Under the pieces are notes generated by a model. It saw only the letters and a program-made list of their open reading frames with translations. It did no database searches and had not been told where the DNA came from. 23,714 bases of DNA from a virus. The stretch lies in the IMG/VR virus record IMGVR_UViG_3300038701_002134, positions 1 to 23,714 of that record, one strand, 5' to 3'. Below, piece by piece: positions 1 to 6,762 of this stretch. Both the position numbers and the translations under genes were made by a program. How positions within the stretch are numbered: position 1 is the first letter of the stretch; every line of letters starts with the position of its first letter.

Positions 1-2
1 GA

Positions 3-1160
3 ATCATGAACGGCGTGACCGTGCCGCTTGATGAGCCGTTCGCCGTGCCGACCAAATACGGCACTACCGAAAACCTCATGTTTCCGGGAGATCCAGACGG
101 ATCGGCGGCCAACATTATCGGTTGCCGGTGTGGACAGGTTTACGTCCCGGCGGATTTCGACATTCCCGACGACGACAACGACGATGGCGGCGCACTGGCG
201 ACACCCCCGGGGCCCGACCTGAGCGCCCGCGAGCGCCTCCTAGATCAGATCTATGGGGAGCAGGCGGTTTTCACTGCCAACCAGAGCGACGCCTTTATCG
301 ACGCCCCAGAGGAGCTCCTAAAAGCGATCCTAGCGTCGGGCGATATCCAGCGCATGATCCGCGATACCGGCGCCTATGCTGATTTCGATGGCGGCATATC
401 GATGGGCCGGCACACCCCGGGGGCCGAGGATTACCGCCGGGTATTCCGCCACGAATACGGCCATTTCGTCGACCTGCGGATCGCACAGTCGCGCGACGGC
501 CGACAGGGGCGCTTTGCCTCATGGGTGGCGGCAAGTGACATGCACGCGGACGGCCTCGAGCTACAGGCCGCCCGGTCTAAAACATTCATGGGCGACAAGC
601 GGGCCGCCATCGACGTCGCCAAACGCAACGAGGCAGCGTATTTCGGGGCCGTCAACGACATTGGGGCCCGCTATGAGGACGCCACAGATCTCCTGCGGGC
701 CGAGATCCCAGAGGTCGATCCGGAGGATATCTGGCGCCTATATGGAGCCACAGACCGCAGCAAGGGGGCCGCTGCGATGATTGCCGCAGCATGGCAACGG
801 CGGGACGTGGGGCAGGCCATCGCGGATCTGCCTCAGTTGTTGAGCGGCCAGCGTGTGAGCCACGCCTCGGCCTTCGCAGGCCTACAGGACACGTTCGAGG
901 CCAGCACAGGCGGGAACATCCGTATCGGGTTCGGCCACGGTAAGGCCTATTACACCTCCCGTAACAAGTGGTCTGATGCCTTTGGATTGTCCGCGCGGTT
1001 TGGACGCAACAAATACAACGCATTCGCGACCGGGCAGGCGTTCGCTAACTGGTTTGAGGCCTATGGCGACGGGAACCCGGCCGCTTACGCACTCTATCGG
1101 CGCCTGTTCCCGCGCACAGCTGAGGCGTTCGAGAAGCTGATCGAGGAGTTCACGGCATGA
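3..1160 (+). CDS. MuF-type minor head protein with C-terminal zinc-metallopeptidase-like domain (5' partial)
   Basis: The reading frame is open to the left edge, so the true N-terminus lies outside the window; the ATG at base 6 is probably internal. Counting from that Met, residues 26-46 hold a P-G-D-P-x-G...N-I-I-G-C-R-C pattern, the usual end of Mu gpF-like (MuF) minor head domains. An Asp-rich linker follows (about 51-62). A second domain then carries H149-E-Y-G-H153 followed by D156, a zincin HExxH motif, and a distal F-A-N-W-F-E351 segment that could give the third zinc ligand, as in ATLF-like and PolyVal-type metallopeptidases. MuF proteins normally sit between portal and prohead protease, which fits the next genes. 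The extra domain could be a virion-carried protease delivered with DNA, a toxin-like effector, or a maturation protease. Enzyme activity is inferred from motifs only. Confidence 0.8.
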   Translation: MMNGVTVPLDEPFAVPTKYGTTENLMFPGDPDGSAANIIGCRCGQVYVPADFDIPDDDNDDGGALATPPGPDLSARERLLDQIYGEQAVFTANQSDAFIDAPEELLKAILASGDIQRMIRDTGAYADFDGGISMGRHTPGAEDYRRVFRHEYGHFVDLRIAQSRDGRQGRFASWVAASDMHADGLELQAARSKTFMGDKRAAIDVAKRNEAAYFGAVNDIGARYEDATDLLRAEIPEVDPEDIWRLYGATDRSKGAAAMIAAAWQRRDVGQAIADLPQLLSGQRVSHASAFAGLQDTFEASTGGNIRIGFGHGKAYYTSRNKWSDAFGLSARFGRNKYNAFATGQAFANWFEAYGDGNPAAYALYRRLFPRTAEAFEKLIEEFTA

Positions 1161-1357
1161 CCCTTTTTGACGACGACAACGCTGTGATGAAGCGATATGT
1201 CGAGCTCTACGGCCCAATCCCCGATGCCCGGGCGATGAGTAACGAGGACGCCCTGTTGATCCCTGATAAGGCCCGCGAGGGGTTGCACCGGGGGCGGCGC
1301 CTGACCCTGCGCGAATGGGGCGTCCCGGACGATATCCCGGATAACGTCACTATCTAG
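1157..1357 (+). CDS. Small acidic hypothetical protein coupled to the MuF gene
   Basis: This 66-residue protein starts at an ATG that overlaps the previous stop (ATGA), so it is probably translated by coupling. It is acidic overall, with an N-terminal D-D-D run and a P-D-D-I-P-D segment near the C-terminus; no membrane segment is seen. I do not recognise the family. Because it directly follows a MuF protein with a peptidase-like tail, it could be a cognate inhibitor or immunity protein, by analogy with MuF polymorphic-toxin loci. That is inference from position; it could equally be a minor virion or assembly protein. Confidence 0.65.
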   Translation: MTLFDDDNAVMKRYVELYGPIPDARAMSNEDALLIPDKAREGLHRGRRLTLREWGVPDDIPDNVTI

Positions 1358-1388
1358 TTGGACAAGATCCGGGGTTTTGGGCTATATA

Positions 1389-1419
1389 TTGGGCCAATCA
1401 GAGAGCCCGTGTATATACT
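1389..1419 (+). promoter_or_regulatory. Possible promoter upstream of prohead protease
   Basis: The 83-nt gap before the protease is more AT-rich than its surroundings. It has two direct TTGGGC copies 12 bp apart (1377 and 1389) and a TATACT box at 1414-1419. The second TTGGGC would be a -35 with a long 19-nt spacer, so the match is weak. A purine-rich GAGGCGAGG (1422-1430) is the likely ribosome site for the ATG at 1441. Confidence 0.3.
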
Positions 1420-1440
1420 TTGAGGCGAGGAATACCCTAG

Positions 1441-2109
1441 ATGAAACTGACCAACATGGCGCTAAACCTGCAGATCAAGCAGGTATCCGAGGAGGGGGCA
1501 TTCGAGGGCTACGCCTCGCAAATGACGCGGGATCGCGGCGGGGATATCGTCGATATGGGCGCGTTTGACCGCTCCATCGCCAAGCACAAGGCAAACAACA
1601 CCATGCCGAAAATGCTGTGGCAGCACGATCCTTCAAAGGTGGTGGGCGTGTGGGATGAAATGCGGCAGGACGAAAACGGCCTCTATGTCAAAGGCCGCTG
1701 CGTTCGCTCCACATCCCTAGGCAAAGACTGTCATGAGCTCCTGCGCGCCGGGGCTATCGACAGTATGTCTATCGGATACGTCACCCTTGACAGCGAATAT
1801 GAGGACGGGGGCGACACCCGCCGTCTGAAAGAGGTGGACCTGTGGGAGATCTCCCTTGTCACCTTCCCCATGAATGAGGATGCCCGCGTTACCGCAGTGA
1901 AGCGGATAGAGAGCATCCGTGACGTCGAGCGCCTACTCCGTGATGGAGGGGTTCCCGGCCAATTTGCCAAACTTGTAGCCCTGCACGGCTTTGAGGAGGC
2001 AAAAGCGCGAATTGATGCACGCCGGGACGGCGGCAACGAGGCGCTCGCAAAGGCCCTGAAAGAGCTCGGGGCATCGCTGAAACGCAAACAGGAGAACTAC
2101 AATGCGTAA
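1441..2109 (+). CDS. HK97-family prohead protease
   Basis: This is the capsid maturation protease (peptidase U35/S78 type), which cuts the scaffolding region of the capsid protein inside the prohead. The 222-residue protein shows the family pattern in order: an N-terminal F-E-G-Y-A-S strand, W-Q-H62-D-P with the candidate catalytic His, the A-I-D-S-M-S110-I-G-Y motif with the candidate nucleophile Ser, and L-W-E136-I-S-L-V-T-F-P-M, placed like the third HK97 residue. The C-terminal third (about 155-222) is charged and likely helical. Length is typical. It lies directly before the major capsid gene, which overlaps its stop by 8 nt, the standard arrangement. Start chosen at 1441 because GAGGCGAGG lies 10 nt upstream. 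Confidence 0.93.
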   Translation: MKLTNMALNLQIKQVSEEGAFEGYASQMTRDRGGDIVDMGAFDRSIAKHKANNTMPKMLWQHDPSKVVGVWDEMRQDENGLYVKGRCVRSTSLGKDCHELLRAGAIDSMSIGYVTLDSEYEDGGDTRRLKEVDLWEISLVTFPMNEDARVTAVKRIESIRDVERLLRDGGVPGQFAKLVALHGFEEAKARIDARRDGGNEALAKALKELGASLKRKQENYNA

Positions 2110-3550
2110 ACAGATGATGATTGCGGCGACTGGCCGTCTCGCGCTGGGCTTCGCCCTGCCGGGTATGAGCGCCGTCGCCTACAAGGGGCCGGTTTTCAAC
2201 GCCCCCGATGAAGTGGGCGCGGCTCTGGCCGACGTCAAAAAGGCCGTGGATGATGGCAACCGCGCATTCAATGAGTTCAAGCAGAAGAACGACGAACGCC
2301 TGAAAGAGATCGAAGCCAAGGGTTTCGACGATGTGGTTCGTCGCGATGAGCTCGAGCGCATCAATACGGCGATTGACACGGCGCAGAAGGCTAACGACCA
2401 GTTCGCGGCACGCCTGAAACGCATTTCCCTGTATGGCAACCCGGACACCGACAGCCAGTCGGCCGAGGAGCGGCAGGAAAAGGCATTCCGCTGGTGGGCC
2501 GCACGCGAGCACGCGAAAGGCATCAAGCGTGTCAGCCGTGACGACTTCACCGATGAAGCGCAAGAGCAGGTTTCGGCCTACAAGCACGCATTCGAGGCCT
2601 ATGTCCGCCACAATGGCGATGAGCGGTCAATGTCTCCTGAGCAGCTGAAAGCCCTGAGCGTCGGCTCTGATCCCGATGGCGGCTACGTGGTCGACGCCGA
2701 CACCGGCGGCCGCATTGTGTCGCGGATCTTCGAGTCTTCGCCCATGCGCCAATATGCATCTGTGCAGTCCATCGGCACCGACGCGCTCGAAGGCCTGCAC
2801 GACAACGATGAGGCCGGTTTTGGCTGGGTCGGTGAAACTGGTGCCCGGACTGAGACGACTTCGCCGAAGCTGGAAAAATGGCGCATTCCTGTTCATGAAA
2901 TGTATGCGAAGCCAGCGGCGACGCAGAAGCTTCTGGATGATGCCTTGATCAACATGGAAGCCTGGCTGCAGGGCAAGGTCTCCTCGCGCTTCGCCCGGGC
3001 GGAGAACGCTGCATTTGTGGACGGCAACGGTGTTGACCGCCCGCGCGGCTTCCTCTCCTACCCGGATCGCCAGTCGGCAGACACGTTCGAGCTCAACGCC
3101 ATCGAGCGCTTCAATACCGGCGTGAACGGCGGTTTTGCTGCAGCGCCGAACGGCGGCGACGTGCTGATCGATGCCTTGTATGGTTTGAAAGCGCAGTATC
3201 GCAACAATGCGACGTGGTTCATGAACCGCAAAACCACTGGGACCGTGCGGCAGCTGAAAGACAGCGACGGCGCCTACCTGTGGGCGATGGGCATCGCAGC
3301 GGGTCAGCCTGCTACCCTGCTTGGCTACCCGTCCGCGTCGTTCGAGGACATGCCGAACATCGCCACAGGGTCGCTCTCCATGGCGGTGGGCGATATGCGC
3401 GAGGCGTATCAGATTGTTGACCGTATGGGCGTCCGCGTCCTGCGCGATCCGTTCTCGAATAAGCCTTTCGTCGAGTTCTATTCGACCAAGCGCACCGGCG
3501 GCGACATGGTGAACTTTGAGGCGCTGAAACTGGTCGAATTCTCGACCTAA
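2102..3550 (+). CDS. Major capsid protein, HK97 fold
   Basis: This 482-residue protein is the main shell subunit. Residues about 35-110 are charged and heptad-like, matching the delta (scaffold) domain that the upstream protease removes. The region around 183-200 (S-V-G-S-D-P-D-G-G-Y-V-V) matches the family's S-D-x-x-G-G-Y-x-V signature. It is followed by the I-F-E-S-S-P-M-R, V-G-E-T-G-A-R and F-V-D-G-N-G...P-R-G-F-L segments typical of HK97-like capsids. The start at 2102 has AGGAGA 6 nt upstream and overlaps the protease stop. The first 25 residues are unusually hydrophobic, almost signal-like, which may be an artefact of the helical scaffold domain. Arg and Gly codons lean strongly to CGC/CGT and GGC, as expected for the most abundant phage protein. 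Confidence 0.95.
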   Translation: MRKQMMIAATGRLALGFALPGMSAVAYKGPVFNAPDEVGAALADVKKAVDDGNRAFNEFKQKNDERLKEIEAKGFDDVVRRDELERINTAIDTAQKANDQFAARLKRISLYGNPDTDSQSAEERQEKAFRWWAAREHAKGIKRVSRDDFTDEAQEQVSAYKHAFEAYVRHNGDERSMSPEQLKALSVGSDPDGGYVVDADTGGRIVSRIFESSPMRQYASVQSIGTDALEGLHDNDEAGFGWVGETGARTETTSPKLEKWRIPVHEMYAKPAATQKLLDDALINMEAWLQGKVSSRFARAENAAFVDGNGVDRPRGFLSYPDRQSADTFELNAIERFNTGVNGGFAAAPNGGDVLIDALYGLKAQYRNNATWFMNRKTTGTVRQLKDSDGAYLWAMGIAAGQPATLLGYPSASFEDMPNIATGSLSMAVGDMREAYQIVDRMGVRVLRDPFSNKPFVEFYSTKRTGGDMVNFEALKLVEFST

Positions 3551-3563
3551 TCAGATCATGGGC

Positions 3564-3580
3564 GGCCCCACGCCGGGGCC
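3564..3580 (+). terminator. GC hairpin after the capsid gene (weak)
   Basis: GGCCCC and GGGGCC form a perfect 6-bp stem around a 5-nt loop, 13 nt after the capsid stop. No T-run follows, so it is not a classical intrinsic terminator. It may stabilise the 3' end of the capsid message or attenuate transcription. Confidence 0.3.
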
Positions 3581-3616
3581 CCCTCCCAACGCGAGCTAAA
3601 CAGGAGGTAGAAACCC

Positions 3617-4033
3617 ATGTATCGCGACAGCAATTCAAACCTTGCGGCGCTGGAAAGCGTCCGCCCCCAAGTGGCAACGGCCGATGTGGACGGCGAAACC
3701 GTCGACCTGCGTGGCTATGACAGCGCGACCGTCGTTGTCTCGATTGGCGCCATCACTGGCACCGCCGGGGATGCCGTCGTTACGCTCGAGGAGAGCGACG
3801 ACGGGACCACTTTCACCGACGTAGCGAACGCCGATATTCTGGGCTCTGAGCCCACGCTTGCGGCGAACAACGACTACCAGTTCGGCTACATCGGCTCGAA
3901 ACGCTACGTCCGCGCAGCGTTCGCGCTGGGCGGTGAAACGAACGTGGCGGTTGCGGCTATGGTGATCGCGGGCCATCCGCACACCGCGCCGACCGATGAG
4001 AGCGGCGCCGCGCCGACCTACACCGGCACCTAA
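3617..4033 (+). CDS. Probable capsid decoration protein
   Basis: This 138-residue, beta-rich protein lies between the capsid gene and a terminator, and has a strong AGGAGG ribosome site (3602-3607). It contains V-D-L-R-G-Y-D-S-A-T-V-V-V and L-E-E-S-D-D-G-T-T-F-T-D-V stretches, then Y-I-G-S-K-R-Y-V-R-A, a pattern I associate with small structural proteins encoded just after HK97-type capsid genes. No Cys, membrane segment or catalytic motif is seen. The C-terminal tail (from about 122) is Thr/Ala/Pro-rich and probably flexible. Being transcribed with the capsid gene before a terminator fits a product needed in capsid-like amounts. Function is assigned from position and general character, not from a firm family match. 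Confidence 0.7.
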   Translation: MYRDSNSNLAALESVRPQVATADVDGETVDLRGYDSATVVVSIGAITGTAGDAVVTLEESDDGTTFTDVANADILGSEPTLAANNDYQFGYIGSKRYVRAAFALGGETNVAVAAMVIAGHPHTAPTDESGAAPTYTGT

Positions 4034-4056
4034 GCCGGGGGCAACACTCCCCACCT

Positions 4057-4086
4057 CCCGGGGCGCTACGGCGTCCCGGGCCTTTT
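4057..4086 (+). terminator. Rho-independent terminator with UACG tetraloop
   Basis: CCCGGGGCGC (4057-4066) pairs with GCGTCCCGGG (4071-4080) in a 10-bp stem with one G-T wobble. The loop TACG is closed by C-G, giving a cUACGg tetraloop, and CCTTTT follows. It sits 23 nt after the decoration-protein stop and so bounds a capsid/decoration transcript, possibly with read-through into the connector genes. Confidence 0.78.
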
Positions 4087-4109
4087 CCACAGGAGAATGA
4101 GGGCTCAAA

Positions 4110-4358
4110 ATGTCAAAAGTTGCACGCCTGCGCGTCTCATATGGCCGCTATAAGACCGGCGAGACGATCCGGGGCACACTTGCCGCCGAACTGATCGAAA
4201 AGCAGATGGCCGACGATATCACCCCGAAAAAGAAGCCTGCCAAAAAGGCCGCCCCGGCCAAAAAGGCGCAGGGCAAGGCGCCTGAGAACAAGGCGCAGGG
4301 CAAGGCGCCTGAGAACAAGGCGCAGGACGACAGCGGGTTCGACCCCAATGCGGGTTAA
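4110..4358 (+). CDS. Small Lys/Ala-rich protein with tandem 9-residue repeats
   Basis: This 82-residue protein has two parts. Residues 1-33 form a probable strand-turn-helix module (V-A-R-L-R-V-S-Y...G-E-T-I-R-G-T-L-A-A-E-L-I). Residues 38-75 are a Lys/Ala/Pro tail with two perfect copies of A-Q-G-K-A-P-E-N-K. The module recalls small phage proteins encoded between head and connector genes, in which a short strand leads to a helix ending in an aliphatic/Gly turn. The tail may bind nucleic acid or another virion protein. Candidate ribosome site AGGAGAATGAGGG lies 6-18 nt upstream. The function is not known to me. The next small gene begins inside its last codons and has a related N-terminal pattern. 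Confidence 0.7.
   Translation: MSKVARLRVSYGRYKTGETIRGTLAAELIEKQMADDITPKKKPAKKAAPAKKAQGKAPENKAQGKAPENKAQDDSGFDPNAG
4263..4325 (+). repeat. 27-bp tandem repeat inside the Lys/Ala-rich gene
   Basis: Two identical 27-bp units (4263-4289 and 4290-4316) are followed by a 9-bp partial third copy (4317-4325). The unit keeps the frame and encodes nine residues, so copy-number changes would lengthen or shorten the protein without a frameshift. Confidence 0.9.
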
Positions 4359-4494
4359 GCTGTCAAAAGACTGGCGGCGCTGGGCAAAGGGCAAAGAGCT
4401 CACTGGCGGCGCCGCTCGCGAGGCCCTTGCCGACAAGGCCGGTAAGGTGATGAAACCGGGCAAGGCCGAGGAGGCCGCACCCGAGGAGGAGTGA
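4348..4494 (+). CDS. 48-residue basic hypothetical protein
   Basis: An ATG at 4348 opens inside the end of the previous gene (11-nt overlap) and reads through to TGA at 4492-4494, just before the connector gene. The product begins M-R-V-K-L-S-K-D-W, has a G-K-E-L-T-G-G-A-A-R-E-A-L helix-like stretch, and ends in an acidic tail (E-E-A-A-P-E-E-E). Its first half has the same spacing as the module of the preceding gene (strand, aromatic, G-x-x-L/I-x-G, then an Ala-rich helix), suggesting the two are distant paralogues. No strong ribosome site is seen, so coupling is likely. Without this gene the interval 4359-4500 would be empty, which is unusual in so packed a region. Confidence 0.6.
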   Translation: MRVKLSKDWRRWAKGKELTGGAAREALADKAGKVMKPGKAEEAAPEEE

Positions 4495-4500
4495 CGACCG

Positions 4501-5184
4501 ATGGCACTGCGAAACCCCCGCCTGTTGAACGACTACCAAGGCAACCGGCTGGATACGGGGCCAGCTGCAGAGCCGGTTACGGTCGAGGAGCTCAAAACCC
4601 ACCTGCGGATCTCTGGCAGTGATGAGGACACGTATCTCGAGGGCCTGATCACCGAAGCCCGGCAGGAGATCGAGGACGCGACCGGGATCGCGTTTATCAC
4701 CCAAACATGGCAGCTGACCCTTGATCGCTGGCCTGCAGCGCGCGAGGAATGGTGGGACGGCGAGCGCGAGGCGCATATCAACGTGCTCTATGGCGGGAAC
4801 CGGCAGAATTACGCCTCTGTCCGCCTGCCCCGCTACCCCCTGCAGAACGTCACCGCGATCAACGTTTATGATGAGGCCGGGAACGCCACGGCCGTCACCG
4901 TTGCCGACGTCTTCGACATTGATACGCAGCAAATCCGGGGGCGTCTGACGATCAAGCGGGGCGCCACATGGCCGATTGCTCTGCGGGCCAATAATGCCAT
5001 TGAAATCACCTATGTCGCAGGCTACGGGGCCGCTGCGTCCGCCCTTCCCGCGCCGCTGAAACGCGCAGTCCGCCAGATGGCCGGCTACATGTACGAACAT
5101 CGGGGCGACTGCGGTGGCGAGGATGCATTTATCGCCAGTGGAGCCAAAAGTATCTTGGGGCGCTATCGCGACGTCGAGGTCTGA
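4501..5184 (+). CDS. Head-tail connector protein, phiE125 gp8 / HK97 gp6-like
   Basis: This 227-residue protein should form the adaptor ring under the portal. Residues 24-60 (E-P-V-T-V-E-E-L-K-T-H-L-R-I...D-x-Y-L-E-G-L-I-T-E-A-R) and the following E-D-A-T-G-I-A-F-I-T-Q-T-W are characteristic of the phiE125 gp8 family. The middle part has the usual R-L-P-R-Y-P-L-Q-N-V-T-A-I-N-V-Y-D strand. The C-terminal I-T-Y-V-A-G-Y-G...P-L-K-R-A-V-R-Q-M-A-G-Y-M-Y-E-H-R-G segment is the helical end typical of the family. Length is normal. GAGGAGGAG lies about 10 nt upstream of the ATG. It follows the capsid genes and precedes the head-closure gene, but three extra genes intervene. Confidence 0.9.
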   Translation: MALRNPRLLNDYQGNRLDTGPAAEPVTVEELKTHLRISGSDEDTYLEGLITEARQEIEDATGIAFITQTWQLTLDRWPAAREEWWDGEREAHINVLYGGNRQNYASVRLPRYPLQNVTAINVYDEAGNATAVTVADVFDIDTQQIRGRLTIKRGATWPIALRANNAIEITYVAGYGAAASALPAPLKRAVRQMAGYMYEHRGDCGGEDAFIASGAKSILGRYRDVEV

Positions 5185-5187
5185 GCC

Positions 5188-5541
5188 ATGAAAACGCAGC
5201 GAGTGGAGATTACGCAGGAGGCATGGGTCGAACTGGCCCTAGGGTCTGCGGCATTGATTGTTGAGAGCCTGAGCTCGGGCCCGTTCCTCCTGCATTTCTC
5301 AAACTCGGCCACAGCCCCGGATCTCGACGCGCCAGCGCACGAGGTCCAGACGTTTCGCGCCGTGTTCGACTTCGACATTATGGCGTTAGCGCTGGGGCAG
5401 CGCGTGTGGGCCCGCGCGAAAGAAGGCACCGCGTCCCTGATTGTCTCCCGTGACGTCGACGTGTGGGTCGGGTTCCTTCCGCTCAACAGCGATGCCCTGA
5501 TCACGTCGTCAGGGAATACGTTCACAGTTAAGGAGGCCTGA
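5188..5541 (+). CDS. Unrecognised small structural-region protein
   Basis: This 117-residue protein starts 3 nt after the connector stop, with GAGGT upstream. It appears all-beta: alternating hydrophobic strands, an F-L-L-H-F-S-N-S segment (about residues 32-39), a V-W-A-R-A-K-E-G-T-A-S-L-I-V-S strand pair, and no Cys or membrane segment. The H-F-S-N and V-W-A-R patterns occur in small phage virion proteins I cannot name with certainty. It is probably a virion or head-tail junction component because of its place between connector and closure genes. Other roles cannot be excluded. Confidence 0.7.
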   Translation: MKTQRVEITQEAWVELALGSAALIVESLSSGPFLLHFSNSATAPDLDAPAHEVQTFRAVFDFDIMALALGQRVWARAKEGTASLIVSRDVDVWVGFLPLNSDALITSSGNTFTVKEA

Positions 5542-5545
5542 CCAC

Positions 5546-6085
5546 ATGGCAGACTATCAATCAGCCTACACCGGCGCAGAGATCGACGCAGCGGTCGCCC
5601 GGGCGCAGGGTGCCGTCCAATATACCGAAACCGGCTGGGCACAGTACAGCGATACCCAATATACCTCGGGATCTCCTCTGGCGATCTCGGCCGACACCGA
5701 CACGGTTCTCCCCAATAACGCCGGGGCCGTCATTGAGAGCCAGAAGCCAACCGATATCACGTCTTTTTATGCCGATGGAAAGATCACCGGCCGGAATGGC
5801 GACGGCCTCCTGATCACAGTCAACGCCAAGCTGTTGCCGACGTCCGCGTCGACGTCTTTGGCTGAGATCTGGTTTGATATCGGGGGGTCCGTCGGCGAGA
5901 TCTACCGGCGCCCTATCTCATTCCCGAAAGGTAACGGGATTGTGCGGCCTTTCAGCTTCACCGTGGCGGCCTACACGCTGGGCACGTGGGAGGCGAACGG
6001 GGCGACACCCTACATCCGGGCAAATGGGACGCTCTCGATCTATGATATCGACTATATCCTGACCCGTAGTCACAAGGCGAGGTAA
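5546..6085 (+). CDS. Putative head fibre or decoration protein with jelly-roll-like C-terminus
   Basis: This 179-residue protein starts after a strong AAGGAGG (5531-5537). Its N-terminus (Y-T-G-A-E-I-D-A-A-V-A-R, residues 8-19) is a short helix often found at the start of phage fibre and appendage proteins, where it tends to be the anchor. The remainder, with D-T-D-T-V-L-P-N-N, F-D-I-G-G-S-V and a final L-S-I-Y-D-I-D-Y-I-L-T-R strand, looks like a single beta-sandwich of the TNF/C1q or jelly-roll type that trimerises in fibres. Its place among head-connector genes, far from the tail fibres, points to a head fibre or neck appendage. Family identity is inferred from these patterns. Confidence 0.65.
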   Translation: MADYQSAYTGAEIDAAVARAQGAVQYTETGWAQYSDTQYTSGSPLAISADTDTVLPNNAGAVIESQKPTDITSFYADGKITGRNGDGLLITVNAKLLPTSASTSLAEIWFDIGGSVGEIYRRPISFPKGNGIVRPFSFTVAAYTLGTWEANGATPYIRANGTLSIYDIDYILTRSHKAR

Positions 6086-6091
6086 CAGGCT

Positions 6092-6403
6092 ATGAGCGGA
6101 CTTGCAAAAGCACTTCCTTGGCTCCCGGTCGCGGTTGTCGCCGCCGGGGTGATCGGTACGGCAGCGGTCGACAGTTGGCGCCTGAGCGCACAGGCCGCAG
6201 AGATCGGCGATATCGTCGACGACGTGAAAGAGAACGAGGACACAATCGAGTTGATCCAACGCCGCCTGATCGAGCGACAGGGCGAGGTCGAGTTACGGAC
6301 GCAGCGGATCGAGATTGAACAGCGCGCACAGAGCGAGGATTTAGAGCAGATCCTGAGACTGTTGCGCCAGATCCAGCGGGGAGGGGGCGATTTTGCCGAC
6401 TAA
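6092..6403 (+). CDS. Membrane-anchored coiled-coil protein within the connector genes
   Basis: This 103-residue protein has one N-terminal hydrophobic segment (about residues 8-25, L-P-W-L-P-V-A-V-V-A-A-G-V-I-G). A long charged heptad-like helix follows (about 35-95), rich in Glu, Gln, Arg, Ile and Leu. The layout resembles phage lysis accessory and inner-membrane proteins more than head-tail joining proteins. It shares its design, though not obvious sequence, with the larger protein just before the muramidase (15892-16563). The last 11 nt overlap the TTG-started closure gene. It may be a lysis or entry-related factor, or a stray moron. Function unknown. Confidence 0.7.
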   Translation: MSGLAKALPWLPVAVVAAGVIGTAAVDSWRLSAQAAEIGDIVDDVKENEDTIELIQRRLIERQGEVELRTQRIEIEQRAQSEDLEQILRLLRQIQRGGGDFAD

Positions 6404-6761
6404 ATGCTGCGATATCCGCGCAGGGGATCTGCGATCACTGATCTATATCGAGCGTAACACGCCCGTAAGCGACGGCGAGGGGGGTTTTGTGGACGCATGG
6501 GCCGCAGATCCCGCCGGGGGCGCTTGGGCCCGTGTGCGAGCATCCAGCGGGGCAGAGCGGTTTTTTGCGCAACGCCTGACCCCCGGGAACCGCTTTAAGT
6601 TCGTCATTCGCTTCCGAGGTGACGCCAACGGGGCGCCCTACTACTCGGCCGCCGACCGGATCATCCACAACGGACGGACCTACGGTATCGAGGGCGTGGT
6701 CGACGTCGAGGACGACCGGCGTTATCTTGAAATAACGGCGGTAGAGAACAAGGCGTCATGA
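6393..6761 (+). CDS. Head closure / head-tail adaptor protein
   Basis: This 122-residue protein matches the SPP1 gp16 / HK97-type head-closure family. Features are an early R-A-G-D-L-R-S-L-I-Y-I-E-R strand (residues 9-21), a central W-A-R-V-R-A-S-S-G-A-E strand, the F-K-F-V-I-R-F-R motif and a D-R-I-I-H-N-G-R-T-Y-G-I-E-G-V turn near the end. It plugs the connector and receives the tail. The start used is TTG at 6393, because the family motif begins nine residues in and no in-frame ATG lies before it. A GGGAGGGGGCG stretch supplies the ribosome site, and the start overlaps the preceding gene by 11 nt. Confidence 0.85.
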   Translation: MPTKCCDIRAGDLRSLIYIERNTPVSDGEGGFVDAWAADPAGGAWARVRASSGAERFFAQRLTPGNRFKFVIRFRGDANGAPYYSAADRIIHNGRTYGIEGVVDVEDDRRYLEITAVENKAS

Positions 6762-6762
6762 C

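Noticed and set aside
1889-2611. Minus-strand open frame of 240 codons across protease and capsid genes
   Set aside because: It is antisense to two well-recognised genes and shows no motif of its own.
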